Part shown: positions 53,887 through 62,982 of the stretch, one piece after another
How the letters are laid out: the number at the start of each line of letters is the position of its first letter
Position numbering within the stretch: position 1 is the stretch's first letter
Assembly: GCA_022709425.1 (NCBI GenBank)
Contig: JAKLIW010000008.1
Location: forward strand, 1-64,000
DNA from: a bacterium
Lineage (GTDB): Bacteria > UBP6 > UBA1177 > JAKLFG01
DNA length: 64,000 nt
Direction of reading: 5' to 3'
Notes under the pieces: generated by a model
What the model was told of the DNA's origin: nothing
The model's input: only the letters and a program-made list of their open reading frames with translations
Databases searched by the model: none
Translations under genes and position numbers: made by a program

Positions 53887-55878
53887 ATGAAAAAGATATT
53901 GCTGTTTCTTGCGGTGCTTTCGCTGTTTTCCGCGTGCGATGTGCTCAAACTCACCGATCGCGGCGGCGAAGGCGATGCCTGTTTCACCGACAATACCTGC
54001 AAGGAACCGTTCGAATGCGTCGACGGCGTGTGCGTGATGCCGTCGACCGATACCGATGCCGTCGCTGAGACCGATGACGAATCGGTGACCGGCGATGATG
54101 ATGAAGAAAAGGACGAAAAGGACATAAGCGACATACAGGACGGGGACGAAGAACAGGACGGCATTGTTGCCGATGCCGATGACGCCGCCGAGGATATGGT
54201 CGTCATCCCCGATGAGGATGCCGCCGATGATCAGACCGATCAGTCCGATTCATCCGATCCGTCGGATGTTGACGACACGATCATCGTCACCGATGATACG
54301 GTGGTCCCTGACGATGATACGACCGTTGTTGATGACGACACGGTGGTCACCGATGACGCGGCGCCGATAGATGATGACATCGTCGAGATCGATGACGAAA
54401 CGCCGACCGATGATACGGTGGCCACTGACGACGCTGTGGTGTCCGACGATGATGTCGTCCCCGTTAACGAATGCGTAACGCAGTCGAACCCGTGCGACAC
54501 CGACGATGTGGGCGCGACCTGCACCGACGAGACGGTGGGCTACACCTGCAACTGTACGCTCAACTACACCTTCGACGGCACCACCTGCGCCCCCGATACG
54601 CTCAGCGGTCAGGCGTGCACCGGCAAACCGGCGAATTCCATGTACAACACCGCGACCGCCATCACCCAGACATGGGACGGCGACTCGTGGGAGCCGAGCA
54701 CCACGGCGGCCTACAACGAGGAATCCAGCGCCACCGAATGTCGCTTCAAATGTGAAGATTATTACTATGTATGGGACGGCGACAGTTGCGAGGATCTCGA
54801 CGAATGCGCCGGTCCCTTGAACTTCTGCGACGACAACGGCGACACCTCGGCCACCTGCACCAACATCTCCCCGGGGTACGACTGCGGCTGTTCGGCGGGC
54901 TTCGAGATATCCCATGCCTATCCGGCAAGTCCCGAATATCCGACCTGCGTCGCTCTTCCTTCTCTCTGTACCGGCCAGACACTCTGTTACAATGCGACCA
55001 CAACGATGGCCTGCCCGACCGAGGGGAATGATTTTTATGGTCAGGATGCGCAGTACGCGGCGCTTGGCGGCTACTGTGCGGCACGCGATTACACCGTGAG
55101 CGGCTCGGCGCCCAACAACACCGTCACCGACAATGTGACGGGGCTCATTTGGCAGGGAACCGCTCCCTCCACTTATGCGGGGTGTACCGGTGGCGAGCCG
55201 GTCGGTTCGACCTGTACATGGCAAGAGGCGATTAATTATTGCACTAACTTAAGCTATGCCGGCTACGATGACTGGCATTTGCCGACCCGTAAAGAACTGG
55301 CGACTCTTCTCGATTATGGGCATGCAAATCCGGCGATCGATACGACTGCCTTTCCTGACGCTAAGAATGCTTCTTACTGGTCATCCTCACCATACGCGCC
55401 TAATGCCGACGGTGCTTGGAATGTGAGCTTCTCTCTTGGTAGTGAGGGGAACACTTTTAAAACAGATGCCATGTATGTCCGGTGCGTGAGGGACGGATCC
55501 CTACTCGATAGTGTCTTCACCGAAGAGACCGTATCGAGTAAGGTCATCGTGACCGATACGGTGACAGGGCTTCAGTGGACAAAGGAATATTCCTCCTCAA
55601 TGAATTGGCAGAATGCCCTTGCTTATTGCGAGAACCTGAACTACGGCGATGCCACCGATTGGCGACTGCCGAACATCGAGGAACTGAAGACGCTGATAGA
55701 TGATACGCGTTACAGCCCCGCCAGCGATTTCCCCGGAATGCCGTCGTTATATTTCTGGTCTTCTTCTTCTCATATTGGTTTTACTAACGGTGCGTGGGAT
55801 ATCAGCTTCGGCTACGGGAATGTCAACTACAACGATAAAAGCAACGACAGCATCAACTACGCCATCTGTGTAAGGTAG
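53887..55878 (+). CDS. Lipoprotein with Asp-rich linker, EGF-like modules and two DUF1566 domains
   Basis: 663 aa from the ATG at 53887 (GGGAGGTGG upstream). The lipobox is LFSAC and a Cys motif (GEGDACFTDNTC...CVDGVC) follows. Residues about 45-195 are almost only Asp, Val, Thr and Ala (repeats such as DDDTVV). Two EGF-like or Cys-rich modules come next, then two DUF1566/Lcl_C-type domains (YCTNLSYAGYDDWHLPTRKELATL near 455 and YCENLNYGDATDWRLPNIEEL near 580). This domain is seen in bacterial surface proteins. The Asp-rich part probably binds calcium or spaces the domains from the membrane. It shares its start region with the paralog at 57709. Confidence 0.88.
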   Translation: MKKILLFLAVLSLFSACDVLKLTDRGGEGDACFTDNTCKEPFECVDGVCVMPSTDTDAVAETDDESVTGDDDEEKDEKDISDIQDGDEEQDGIVADADDAAEDMVVIPDEDAADDQTDQSDSSDPSDVDDTIIVTDDTVVPDDDTTVVDDDTVVTDDAAPIDDDIVEIDDETPTDDTVATDDAVVSDDDVVPVNECVTQSNPCDTDDVGATCTDETVGYTCNCTLNYTFDGTTCAPDTLSGQACTGKPANSMYNTATAITQTWDGDSWEPSTTAAYNEESSATECRFKCEDYYYVWDGDSCEDLDECAGPLNFCDDNGDTSATCTNISPGYDCGCSAGFEISHAYPASPEYPTCVALPSLCTGQTLCYNATTTMACPTEGNDFYGQDAQYAALGGYCAARDYTVSGSAPNNTVTDNVTGLIWQGTAPSTYAGCTGGEPVGSTCTWQEAINYCTNLSYAGYDDWHLPTRKELATLLDYGHANPAIDTTAFPDAKNASYWSSSPYAPNADGAWNVSFSLGSEGNTFKTDAMYVRCVRDGSLLDSVFTEETVSSKVIVTDTVTGLQWTKEYSSSMNWQNALAYCENLNYGDATDWRLPNIEELKTLIDDTRYSPASDFPGMPSLYFWSSSSHIGFTNGAWDISFGYGNVNYNDKSNDSINYAICVR

Positions 55879-55903
55879 CGATCGATACTATAAGGAGATC
55901 CCC

Positions 55904-56713
55904 ATGGCCGTATGTGCGAAATGTAAAAGAGTGATCAAGTCGGGGGCCAAGGCGTGCGATCTCTGCGGCGCACCGCTTCCCATCGGCACCGCGAAGAAAA
56001 AAGACCTCCTGCAACCGAAAATGTCGCTGGAGGAGGTGCTTCAGAAAACGAACACCGATGTGGTACGGACCCCGTTCCCCGTCAAGAAGCTGTTTCTTTA
56101 TTCGCTTCTGGGGCTTTTTATTGTCGCGGCCATTTATGTAGGCAAAAGCGCCATGGTGCTTCTCGACGGCAGCGGCAAAGAATACCAGCAGAAGATATTC
56201 TACGACCATCTCCTCGGTCTCATGTGGTCGAAAGCGAAGACCGAACCGTTGCTCTACGATGCCGCCGAGCAGTATTGTAACGATCTGGTGATTGGCAAGA
56301 TAGACGACTGGCGTATCCCGACCATCACCGAGATGCGTTCGCTCATCAATGGGTGTGTCGACACCGGCACCAAGGGAAAATGCGGGGTACAGGACGCCTG
56401 CTTCTACCCCGATTGCCAGACCGAACAATGCAAAGGATGCGAGGCCGAGAAAGGGAACGGCGAAGAGGGCCTCTACTGGCTCCCCCGGATATGGGAACAC
56501 AGCCCCGGCGGAGCGAACGGGTTCTTCTGGTCATCGACCGAGAAGAAAGAGGCGACCGGCGAAGGCGGTGCGAAAAAGGAGTACTGGACCGTGTCGTTCG
56601 TCACCGGCGCGGTGGAGGGGAAGGAGAGCGAGATATGGGGCCATGTCCGGTGTGTTTCCGGCCCGGTGCCGGCGAAAGACCGCCTGAAACAGTATTTCAT
56701 GTTCATGAAGTGA
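55904..56713 (+). CDS. Zinc-ribbon membrane protein with DUF1566 domain
   Basis: 269 aa. A cytoplasmic zinc ribbon (Cys 4, 7, 18, 21) is followed by one transmembrane segment (about 66-85, LFLYSLLGLFIVAAIYVG) and an outside DUF1566 domain (about 95-262, LLGLMWSKAKTEPLLYDAAEQYC and DDWRIPTITEMRSLI). It couples a cytoplasmic metal module to a surface-type domain, so signal sensing across the membrane is possible. It follows the first DUF1566 lipoprotein by 25 nt. Confidence 0.82.
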   Translation: MAVCAKCKRVIKSGAKACDLCGAPLPIGTAKKKDLLQPKMSLEEVLQKTNTDVVRTPFPVKKLFLYSLLGLFIVAAIYVGKSAMVLLDGSGKEYQQKIFYDHLLGLMWSKAKTEPLLYDAAEQYCNDLVIGKIDDWRIPTITEMRSLINGCVDTGTKGKCGVQDACFYPDCQTEQCKGCEAEKGNGEEGLYWLPRIWEHSPGGANGFFWSSTEKKEATGEGGAKKEYWTVSFVTGAVEGKESEIWGHVRCVSGPVPAKDRLKQYFMFMK

Positions 56714-56741
56714 TAAGAAAAGAATAAGACGGGGTGAGTTG

Positions 56742-57707
56742 ATGCGAAACCGTATCCATGACCTGACGCTTTTGGCGTTGCTCTGGTTGATCGTTATCCC
56801 CTCCCTGCTTCTTGCGGAGGGAGCCGCCGATTCTATTGTCGTGTGGCGCATTGAACCGAAATCCGGCGTTACCGAAAAAGATGCCGATAGTGTGAGTGCG
56901 ATGGTGGCGATGGAGGTGGGAAAGATATCGGGGAAACAGGTCATCGGTGAGGCCGAGATGAAGTCGTTGTTGGTGGGAGAGGAAAAAAAGATGTCGTGCG
57001 GCGCTGACGACACCGCGTGTTACGCCGAGATAGGGGCATCGCTCGGCGCTCCCGAATCGGTGATCGGGACGCTCTCGAAACTGGGCGATTACTGGATACT
57101 CTACCTGCAACGGCTTAATGTCCGCACTGCCACGATATTGGGCCGCGCCGAATGCAAGGTGAAGGGCGATGTCAATCTGCTGGTCGAGGGACTTCCTTCG
57201 ACGGTCGGCGATCTGTTCGGGAAAGCGGTCGCACAGCCTGCCCCCGCTCCCGCCGCCGCTTCCGGCGTCGAAAAGTCTTCGCCGGGACAATCGGCCGCGG
57301 AAAGCCCGAAACAAGCGGCGGTGGAAGGTCCGTCGGTCGCCGCGCCCATCCCGCAGGCTCCGGCGATGCTACCGGAACCGACCTCCGCGCCGCGCGCTTT
57401 AACGGTACTCGGCTGGAGCGGTGTCGGTCTTCTGGCGGGCGGCGGGGCCGTACTGGTGGTCGCCGGTATCGCTCACTGGCAGGCGAACGAGGCGAAAAAG
57501 GACTATGATCTCGGTAAAACGAACGGAGACAAGGGCGACCTTGAAACATGGGGCGCCACGACGATCGCCTCCTACGCGGTCGGCGGAGCGGCGCTCGCGA
57601 CGGGAGCCGCGCTTCTTATCTGGGATATGGTGGCCGAGCGGCCGGTGCAGGCGGTGATAGCGCCGGTGCCGGGCGGCGCGATGGTCAGCGTGGTCTGGAG
57701 GTGGTAA
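56742..57707 (+). CDS. Secreted/membrane protein with FlgO/CsgG-like N-terminus
   Basis: 321 aa from the ATG at 56742 (GGGGTGAG upstream; a TTG one codon earlier is possible). A signal peptide is followed by a domain with VVWRIEPKSGVTEKDADSVSAMVAMEV and KQVIGEAEMKSLL, a pattern seen in proteins that sample envelope stress or adhesion. Pro/Ala-rich residues (about 165-220) lead to two C-terminal transmembrane helices (near 226-250 and 285-305). Specific function unknown. It sits in the DUF1566 operon. Confidence 0.7.
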   Translation: MRNRIHDLTLLALLWLIVIPSLLLAEGAADSIVVWRIEPKSGVTEKDADSVSAMVAMEVGKISGKQVIGEAEMKSLLVGEEKKMSCGADDTACYAEIGASLGAPESVIGTLSKLGDYWILYLQRLNVRTATILGRAECKVKGDVNLLVEGLPSTVGDLFGKAVAQPAPAPAAASGVEKSSPGQSAAESPKQAAVEGPSVAAPIPQAPAMLPEPTSAPRALTVLGWSGVGLLAGGGAVLVVAGIAHWQANEAKKDYDLGKTNGDKGDLETWGATTIASYAVGGAALATGAALLIWDMVAERPVQAVIAPVPGGAMVSVVWRW

Positions 57708-57708
57708 A

Positions 57709-60015
57709 ATGAGAAAAATATGCCTGTTCCTCCCCGTCGTTCTTTTCGCGGCTTGCGACTTTCTCGATTTCAGCGATCGCGGCGGCGAAGGCGATGCCTG
57801 TTTCGTCAACGATACCTGCACGGCGCCCTACCAGTGCGTCGAGGGCACGTGTGTTCTGCCGGCGGCCGACAATGACGCCGTTGGCGGAGTTGACGGAGTT
57901 GACGATGAACTGGTCGTCGGCGAAGATGATCCCTTCGCCGGGACCGACGACGAACTGGTTGTCGACGATGATGGGGAAGAAGCCGATGAGGACACCATCG
58001 CAACCTGTGGCAATGGCGCTACCGACTATGGCGAGGCATGCGACGGCGATGCGAAAAATTGTACTCAGATAAACGCCAATTACATCGACGGATGGGCCCC
58101 CTGCAAGGGAGATTGCTCGGGCTATGATACGAGCGCCTGCACCGTCGACACCGACGCCGACGCCAATCCTGATGACGATGCTACGGGATGTGCGTATTCT
58201 CATGATGGTTTGTGTTGGTCAAACCACTCGGCCAACACCATGACCCAGTACGAGGCGATAACGTATTGCGAAAATTTAGTGGAGGGCGGGAGCTCGAACT
58301 GGAGATTGCCCACCATATCGGAACTGCGGACCCTGATAACGAACTGTGCCGTGACCGAGACGGGAGGATCCTGCGGTGTGACCGATGCCTGCCTGACATC
58401 CGATTGCTGGGCTTCTTCCTGCGACGGCTGTACCCCTTATGGGAAGATATATTCGGCATTTGGAGAGGCATCTGGTTCTTTGTGGTCTTCTTCCGTGTAT
58501 GCCGATGACAGCACCAAGGCATGGCATGTCGATTTCGGCAACGCTCGCGTCAATGACGGGGTATTGCGTGACGGAAGTAACGCTAATCCAACGAATGTTC
58601 GTTGCGTGCGGGACGATTCTCCTACCACCGATGATGATGTTGTTCCCGACCCCGATGTGCAGCCTGACGGCGATGTACCCGATGATTCTGTGGACGATAC
58701 CGTTTCCTTAGATAATGATGTCGTGCCCGACGACGATGTGCCCGACAACCCCGATGTGCAGCCCGATGACGATGTTGCTCCCGGTCCTTGCGGTTCGGTC
58801 CGATTCGACGGTTCGACCGGCTATATCGAGGTGTTGCACAACGCGTTGCTGAACCTGACCGGCGCATGGACGATCGAGGCGTGGGTCTATCAGGATACGA
58901 TCCCGTCACAGGCTCCCATAGTGCGAAAGGGCGGTGCGACGACCAGTCCCTCATATCACCTTTACGGATCCTACGCTGATCCATCAAATACCGAGCCTTA
59001 TGGCGGCTACTACTACGAGGCCGCAAACTCCTACAGTAGAATTGCGCCCAACGTTCCCAATGCAGGCGAATGGTACCATATCGCGATAGTGAAGGTCACC
59101 TCACCGATGGCCGCCATGGCTATATTCATCAATGGGGTCGCCGGTGATTCCATGGGCAGTATAAGCGGTGATCCCTATGCGAACACTGAAAGCCTTTTTT
59201 TTGGTTCACGGCGATCGGCTGGGCCGAGTTACTTCGAGGGTCTCATTGACGAGATACGGATATCGAATGTGGGGCGCTACATAGGCTCCTTCACCCCGCC
59301 CGAACGGTTCGACAGTGATGCCAATACTATCGGGCTATGGCATTTTGAAGAGGGGAGCGGAACTACCGCCAATGACGCCAGCGGCAATGGGCTTAACGGT
59401 TCCTTGGTCAATGGCGTTTCTTGGGAGAGTTCCTGCGTGGCCAATGGTCTGGTCACTGTTCCGGACGATGATGTCATGCCCGATGACGATGTCGACAACG
59501 AGACACCCGATCAGGATGTTGCGTCCGGACAGATCGATACCATCGGCACGAGTGAGTCGAGCTATACCGCCGGCGATCGGCTGAAGGGGAACTACTTCTC
59601 CTGCACCGTTTCGCGGACGGTCACCGAGATACAGACCTATATGGCCTTCACCGGCGGACTCGATATAACCTATGCGCTCTACTCCTCATCGACACAGACC
59701 GGCACCTACAGTCTTGTTTCCCAGACGACGGTCTCCTCATCGAGCGCCGGAACCCCCGGCTGGTACAGCTCGGGCAATATCTCGTGGGCGTTGGCCAGCG
59801 GTTCTTATTACTTCATCGGCATCTACTTCGGTCAAACCGATAACGGATCCTATCCCGATCCGACCTACTACTACGCGACGACGCTCAACACCACCCAGCC
59901 GATCTTCGGGACCCATCTGGGCGGCGGCGAATCGGCGACCTTCACGAGCCCGCCATCCAGTGTTGCGACCATTGACAACACTTACGGCTACTTTATGAAG
60001 GTGACGACCCAATGA
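57709..60015 (+). CDS. Lipoprotein with DUF1566 and LamG-like domains and Asp-rich linkers
   Basis: 768 aa. The lipobox is LFAAC and the N-terminus (SDRGGEGDACFVNDTCTAP) is closely similar to that of the 53887 gene. An Asp-rich stretch is followed by a Cys-rich part, a DUF1566 domain (about 160-310), a second PDDDV-type linker, a LamG/concanavalin-like domain (about 360-585, GAWTIEAWVYQD, GEWYHIAIVKV, GLIDEIRISN), a third linker and a C-terminal beta domain. It starts one base after the preceding stop. Such a multi-domain, calcium-rich layout suggests a surface glycan-binding protein. Confidence 0.86.
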   Translation: MRKICLFLPVVLFAACDFLDFSDRGGEGDACFVNDTCTAPYQCVEGTCVLPAADNDAVGGVDGVDDELVVGEDDPFAGTDDELVVDDDGEEADEDTIATCGNGATDYGEACDGDAKNCTQINANYIDGWAPCKGDCSGYDTSACTVDTDADANPDDDATGCAYSHDGLCWSNHSANTMTQYEAITYCENLVEGGSSNWRLPTISELRTLITNCAVTETGGSCGVTDACLTSDCWASSCDGCTPYGKIYSAFGEASGSLWSSSVYADDSTKAWHVDFGNARVNDGVLRDGSNANPTNVRCVRDDSPTTDDDVVPDPDVQPDGDVPDDSVDDTVSLDNDVVPDDDVPDNPDVQPDDDVAPGPCGSVRFDGSTGYIEVLHNALLNLTGAWTIEAWVYQDTIPSQAPIVRKGGATTSPSYHLYGSYADPSNTEPYGGYYYEAANSYSRIAPNVPNAGEWYHIAIVKVTSPMAAMAIFINGVAGDSMGSISGDPYANTESLFFGSRRSAGPSYFEGLIDEIRISNVGRYIGSFTPPERFDSDANTIGLWHFEEGSGTTANDASGNGLNGSLVNGVSWESSCVANGLVTVPDDDVMPDDDVDNETPDQDVASGQIDTIGTSESSYTAGDRLKGNYFSCTVSRTVTEIQTYMAFTGGLDITYALYSSSTQTGTYSLVSQTTVSSSSAGTPGWYSSGNISWALASGSYYFIGIYFGQTDNGSYPDPTYYYATTLNTTQPIFGTHLGGGESATFTSPPSSVATIDNTYGYFMKVTTQ

Positions 60016-60050
60016 TCGGTCGATGATCCTTCCGCCTTGCCCCTATATTC

Positions 60051-60078
60051 TTGACATCAAAGCCGGATTGTCTATTCT
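60051..60078 (+). promoter_or_regulatory. ftsY promoter
   Basis: TTGACA at 60051-60056 and TATTCT at 60073-60078 with a 16-bp spacer, 44 bp before the ftsY ATG. Confidence 0.65.
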
Positions 60079-60122
60079 TGGGTAGTCGTTCCCGCCTGTG
60101 AAACTGTATCCGGGGTACCCGA

Positions 60123-61382
60123 ATGCGCATCTGGTCATGGCTCGTAGAGAACTTCATGAACGGTGAACTGTTCTTCTATATCATCCCGCTGTTCCTCCTC
60201 ATCGTTCTGATCATCGTCATCCGCCTTCCCGACAACGAGGATGACCACGATCTTGAGGAGAAAAAGCCCGACGATAAGAAACTTCCCCAAGTGCCACGCG
60301 ACGCACCGCGCCACGATACCATCGATCTGACCCTGCCGACCGAAAGCGGGACCGATGTCGAGGTCTACTACAAGAAAGATCCCGATTCGCCGCCCGCCGC
60401 AACGGTCGCCGAGGCGAAAGCGCAGGAGGAGACCGTGGTCGAGGCCGAGGAGCCCGCCGCGCCCGCCCCCGAACTGCCGCCCGCCGCGCCGCGCAGTTTC
60501 ACGGACGGTCTTGAAAAAACACGCGGCGGCTTTTTCGCGCGGCTCAAGGGCATATTCACCGCCAGCGCCGTCACCGACGAGCTCATCGAAGAGATGGAGG
60601 AGATACTCTACACCGCCGATCTCGGCGTCGCGACGGTGACCCACCTGATGGACGAGGTGCGCCGGAACCGTGCATCGCTCAACAGCGGCGACGCGGTCCG
60701 CGAACTGCTCAAGGCGCGGATACGAGCGATACTCAAAAGCGTCGAGAAGCCCTTTGCGGTCGGCGCGGCCCGTCCCTTCGTCATCCTGATGGTCGGCGTG
60801 AACGGCGCCGGTAAGACCACCACCATCGGCAAGCTTGCCAAGAAGTTCACCATGCAGGGGCACGGCGTGGTCATGGCGGCCGGTGACACCTTCCGCGCCG
60901 CGGCGGTCGAACAGCTCGCCGAATGGGGCGTGCGGGCCGGGGCCGAGGTGATCCGCGACCGCGAAGGGGCCGATCCGGCGTCGGTCGCGTTCAATGCGGT
61001 CAATACGGCGGTAAGCGGCGGCAGGGAGATCGTCATCGTCGATACGGCGGGACGGCTTCAGAACCGCGTGAATCTTATGGAAGAGTTGCGCAAGGTCCAC
61101 CGCGTCATCGGCAAAGCGTCGGACGGTGCGCCGCATGAGACACTGCTGGTCATCGACGCGAACAACGGGCAGAACGCGGTGACGCAGGCCCGCGAATTCG
61201 GAGAAGCTATCCCGATCACCGGTATCATAGTCACCAAACTCGACGGTACGGCCAAGGGGGGATCGCTCATCGGGATCGCCCGCGAGCTCGCTCTGCCGGT
61301 CTACTTCGCCGGTATCGGCGAATCGGTGGAGGATCTGCGGCCGTTCGACGCCGACCAGTTCACGGAGGCATTGTTCACGTGA
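60123..61382 (+). CDS. ftsY: Signal recognition particle receptor FtsY with N-terminal membrane segment
   Basis: 419 aa. An unusual N-terminal transmembrane segment (about 15-35) replaces or precedes the acidic A domain, as in some Myxococcota-type FtsY. A Pro/Ala/Glu linker leads to the NG domain: G1 GVNGAGKTTT near 225-234, DTAGR near 306-310 and TKLDG near 371-375. It receives SRP-ribosome complexes for membrane-protein insertion. Its stop overlaps the next GTG by 4 nt. Confidence 0.95.
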   Translation: MRIWSWLVENFMNGELFFYIIPLFLLIVLIIVIRLPDNEDDHDLEEKKPDDKKLPQVPRDAPRHDTIDLTLPTESGTDVEVYYKKDPDSPPAATVAEAKAQEETVVEAEEPAAPAPELPPAAPRSFTDGLEKTRGGFFARLKGIFTASAVTDELIEEMEEILYTADLGVATVTHLMDEVRRNRASLNSGDAVRELLKARIRAILKSVEKPFAVGAARPFVILMVGVNGAGKTTTIGKLAKKFTMQGHGVVMAAGDTFRAAAVEQLAEWGVRAGAEVIRDREGADPASVAFNAVNTAVSGGREIVIVDTAGRLQNRVNLMEELRKVHRVIGKASDGAPHETLLVIDANNGQNAVTQAREFGEAIPITGIIVTKLDGTAKGGSLIGIARELALPVYFAGIGESVEDLRPFDADQFTEALFT

Positions 61383-62146
61383 TCAACATCACCATCGAGA
61401 CCACCAAGCGGGCCATCCGCGAGAAGTATTTCCCGATCGGCCCGGCGTCCGACATCTTTTTCGATCTTACGCTTCTGCCGGAGTACGAGTCGATCAAGGT
61501 CGGCGGCGCCATTGAGATCAAGTTCGTCGTGACCGACGAGGGGAAAGAGCTGATCATCCACGGTAATGTTTCGTGGAAGCGGCCGCGCGAGATCAAGCTT
61601 CCGGGGCGCGTTATGCCGGCCGGTATCGGCGTGAAGCTCGACGAGAAGAGCTACGATCTCATCGAGGACCGCATTCTCAAAGAGGAGAGCGAGTTGTCGG
61701 ATCTCAGCATGATGATGGTGGGCGGCAATTATATCCGCGTTCGTCACGATATCGCACAGGTCCTCCGGAACCGGACCGATACGAAGGACGGCGCCAAAAA
61801 GACGAAAGAGAAAAAGGGCGAAGAGAAGCGCGTCCAGCCGCGTCTGGGTATCTCGGTGCCGGTCGAGGTCTTCATCAACGATCAGGTGGCGAACTTCAAG
61901 ACGCGCGACATCAGCCTTTCCGGGATGTCGTTCGAGACCACCGAGCCGCTCAAGGAAGGGGAGGAGATCGTCATCATCCTCGAGGACCGCACGATCCGCA
62001 AGCAGTTCATCCTCAAGGCCAAGGTGATACGCCACATACCCCATCCCGACGATTCGCGCCGCATGATCGGCGTCGGCGTGGTGTTCCTGTTCGACAGCGA
62101 TACCCAGCAGAAGGATCTGATGAACTTCATTGTGCGGCATTCCTAA
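61379..62146 (+). CDS. Double PilZ-domain protein
   Basis: 255 aa from a GTG overlapping ftsY by 4 nt. The N-terminal part (about 1-105) has a PilZ-like fold without clear c-di-GMP residues. The C-terminal PilZ domain (about 150-255) has RVQPR (RxxxR) and DISLSG (D/NxSxxG), so it should bind c-di-GMP. No membrane segment. It lies between ftsY and rsmE and may link c-di-GMP to surface or secretion functions. Confidence 0.85.
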   Translation: MINITIETTKRAIREKYFPIGPASDIFFDLTLLPEYESIKVGGAIEIKFVVTDEGKELIIHGNVSWKRPREIKLPGRVMPAGIGVKLDEKSYDLIEDRILKEESELSDLSMMMVGGNYIRVRHDIAQVLRNRTDTKDGAKKTKEKKGEEKRVQPRLGISVPVEVFINDQVANFKTRDISLSGMSFETTEPLKEGEEIVIILEDRTIRKQFILKAKVIRHIPHPDDSRRMIGVGVVFLFDSDTQQKDLMNFIVRHS

Positions 62147-62147
62147 G

Positions 62148-62876
62148 GTGATCTATCTCGCCAAGAAAGAACTGAATCTCATCGATGATCGGATCATAGA
62201 GGTTTCCGACGAGGATGCCCACTATCTGTTCAAGGTGCGCCGCGTCGGGAAGGATGAGCCGGTCTTTTTCTACCACGACGGGGTCGTCTACGAGACGATG
62301 CTGATAGGCGCCACCCGCAAGGAAGGAAGTTTCGAGGTGCGGGTCCGCCACGAGGTCGCCTACCGCGGCCCGAAGGTGTTCGTGGTCATTGCCGCCATCG
62401 AATGGCAGCGGCTGGAAGAGGCGGTCCGTAACGGTGTGGAGGCGGGGGCTCACGGGTTCTTCCTGTTCCGTGCCTCGCGCAGCAATTTGCCCGAGACGGC
62501 GTTGCTCAAAAAGTTCCAGCGCATCGAACAGATCATCGAGTCGGCGGCATCGCAAAGTCGCCGCCGCTATATGCCCGATATCCGGGCCATGGGGCGCGAT
62601 GTCATCATCCGCCGGCCCGGCCGTCATGTCGTTTTTCATCCCGAGTCGGACGCCCCGGCGACCATCGAACAGTTCCGCGGCGCCGACGATCTCTATCTCT
62701 GGATCGGTCCCGAAGGAGGTTTCGGGGAGGAGGACCTCTTCTTCTTTGAAAAGACGCCGGTCTCTTTCGCCGCGTTCCGCACACCGGTCCTGCGGGTCGA
62801 GAATGCCGTCACTTTCGCCGTGGGGTTGGCGCGGCACGCCGTGGGCTACCGTACCGAGATCACCCTTCCTGAATAG
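62148..62876 (+). CDS. rsmE: 16S rRNA m3U1498 methyltransferase
   Basis: 242 aa from a GTG at 62148 that begins 1 nt after the previous stop; a TTG at 62130 would overlap it. The SPOUT-fold motifs are present: IGPEGGFGEEDL near 191 and LRVENAVTFAVG near 221 (LRxETA in most RsmE, here ENA). It methylates U1498 of 16S rRNA. It is the third gene of the ftsY operon. Confidence 0.92.
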   Translation: MIYLAKKELNLIDDRIIEVSDEDAHYLFKVRRVGKDEPVFFYHDGVVYETMLIGATRKEGSFEVRVRHEVAYRGPKVFVVIAAIEWQRLEEAVRNGVEAGAHGFFLFRASRSNLPETALLKKFQRIEQIIESAASQSRRRYMPDIRAMGRDVIIRRPGRHVVFHPESDAPATIEQFRGADDLYLWIGPEGGFGEEDLFFFEKTPVSFAAFRTPVLRVENAVTFAVGLARHAVGYRTEITLPE

Positions 62877-62892
62877 CATCGACCGTCCTTAA

Positions 62893-62904
62893 CTATACGT
62901 ATAG
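62893..62904. repeat. Perfect 12-bp palindrome upstream of the C25 gene
   Basis: CTATACGTATAG is self-complementary and lies in the 106-bp gap before the peptidase gene. It could be an operator; no -35/-10 pair is convincing here. Confidence 0.35.
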
Positions 62905-62982
62905 CCTCGGAAAAAATCTTCGGCCGCGCGCTTGCTTCTTTTTTTATTGAAGAGAGGATAAACCTATAGCGAGGGGATACCC

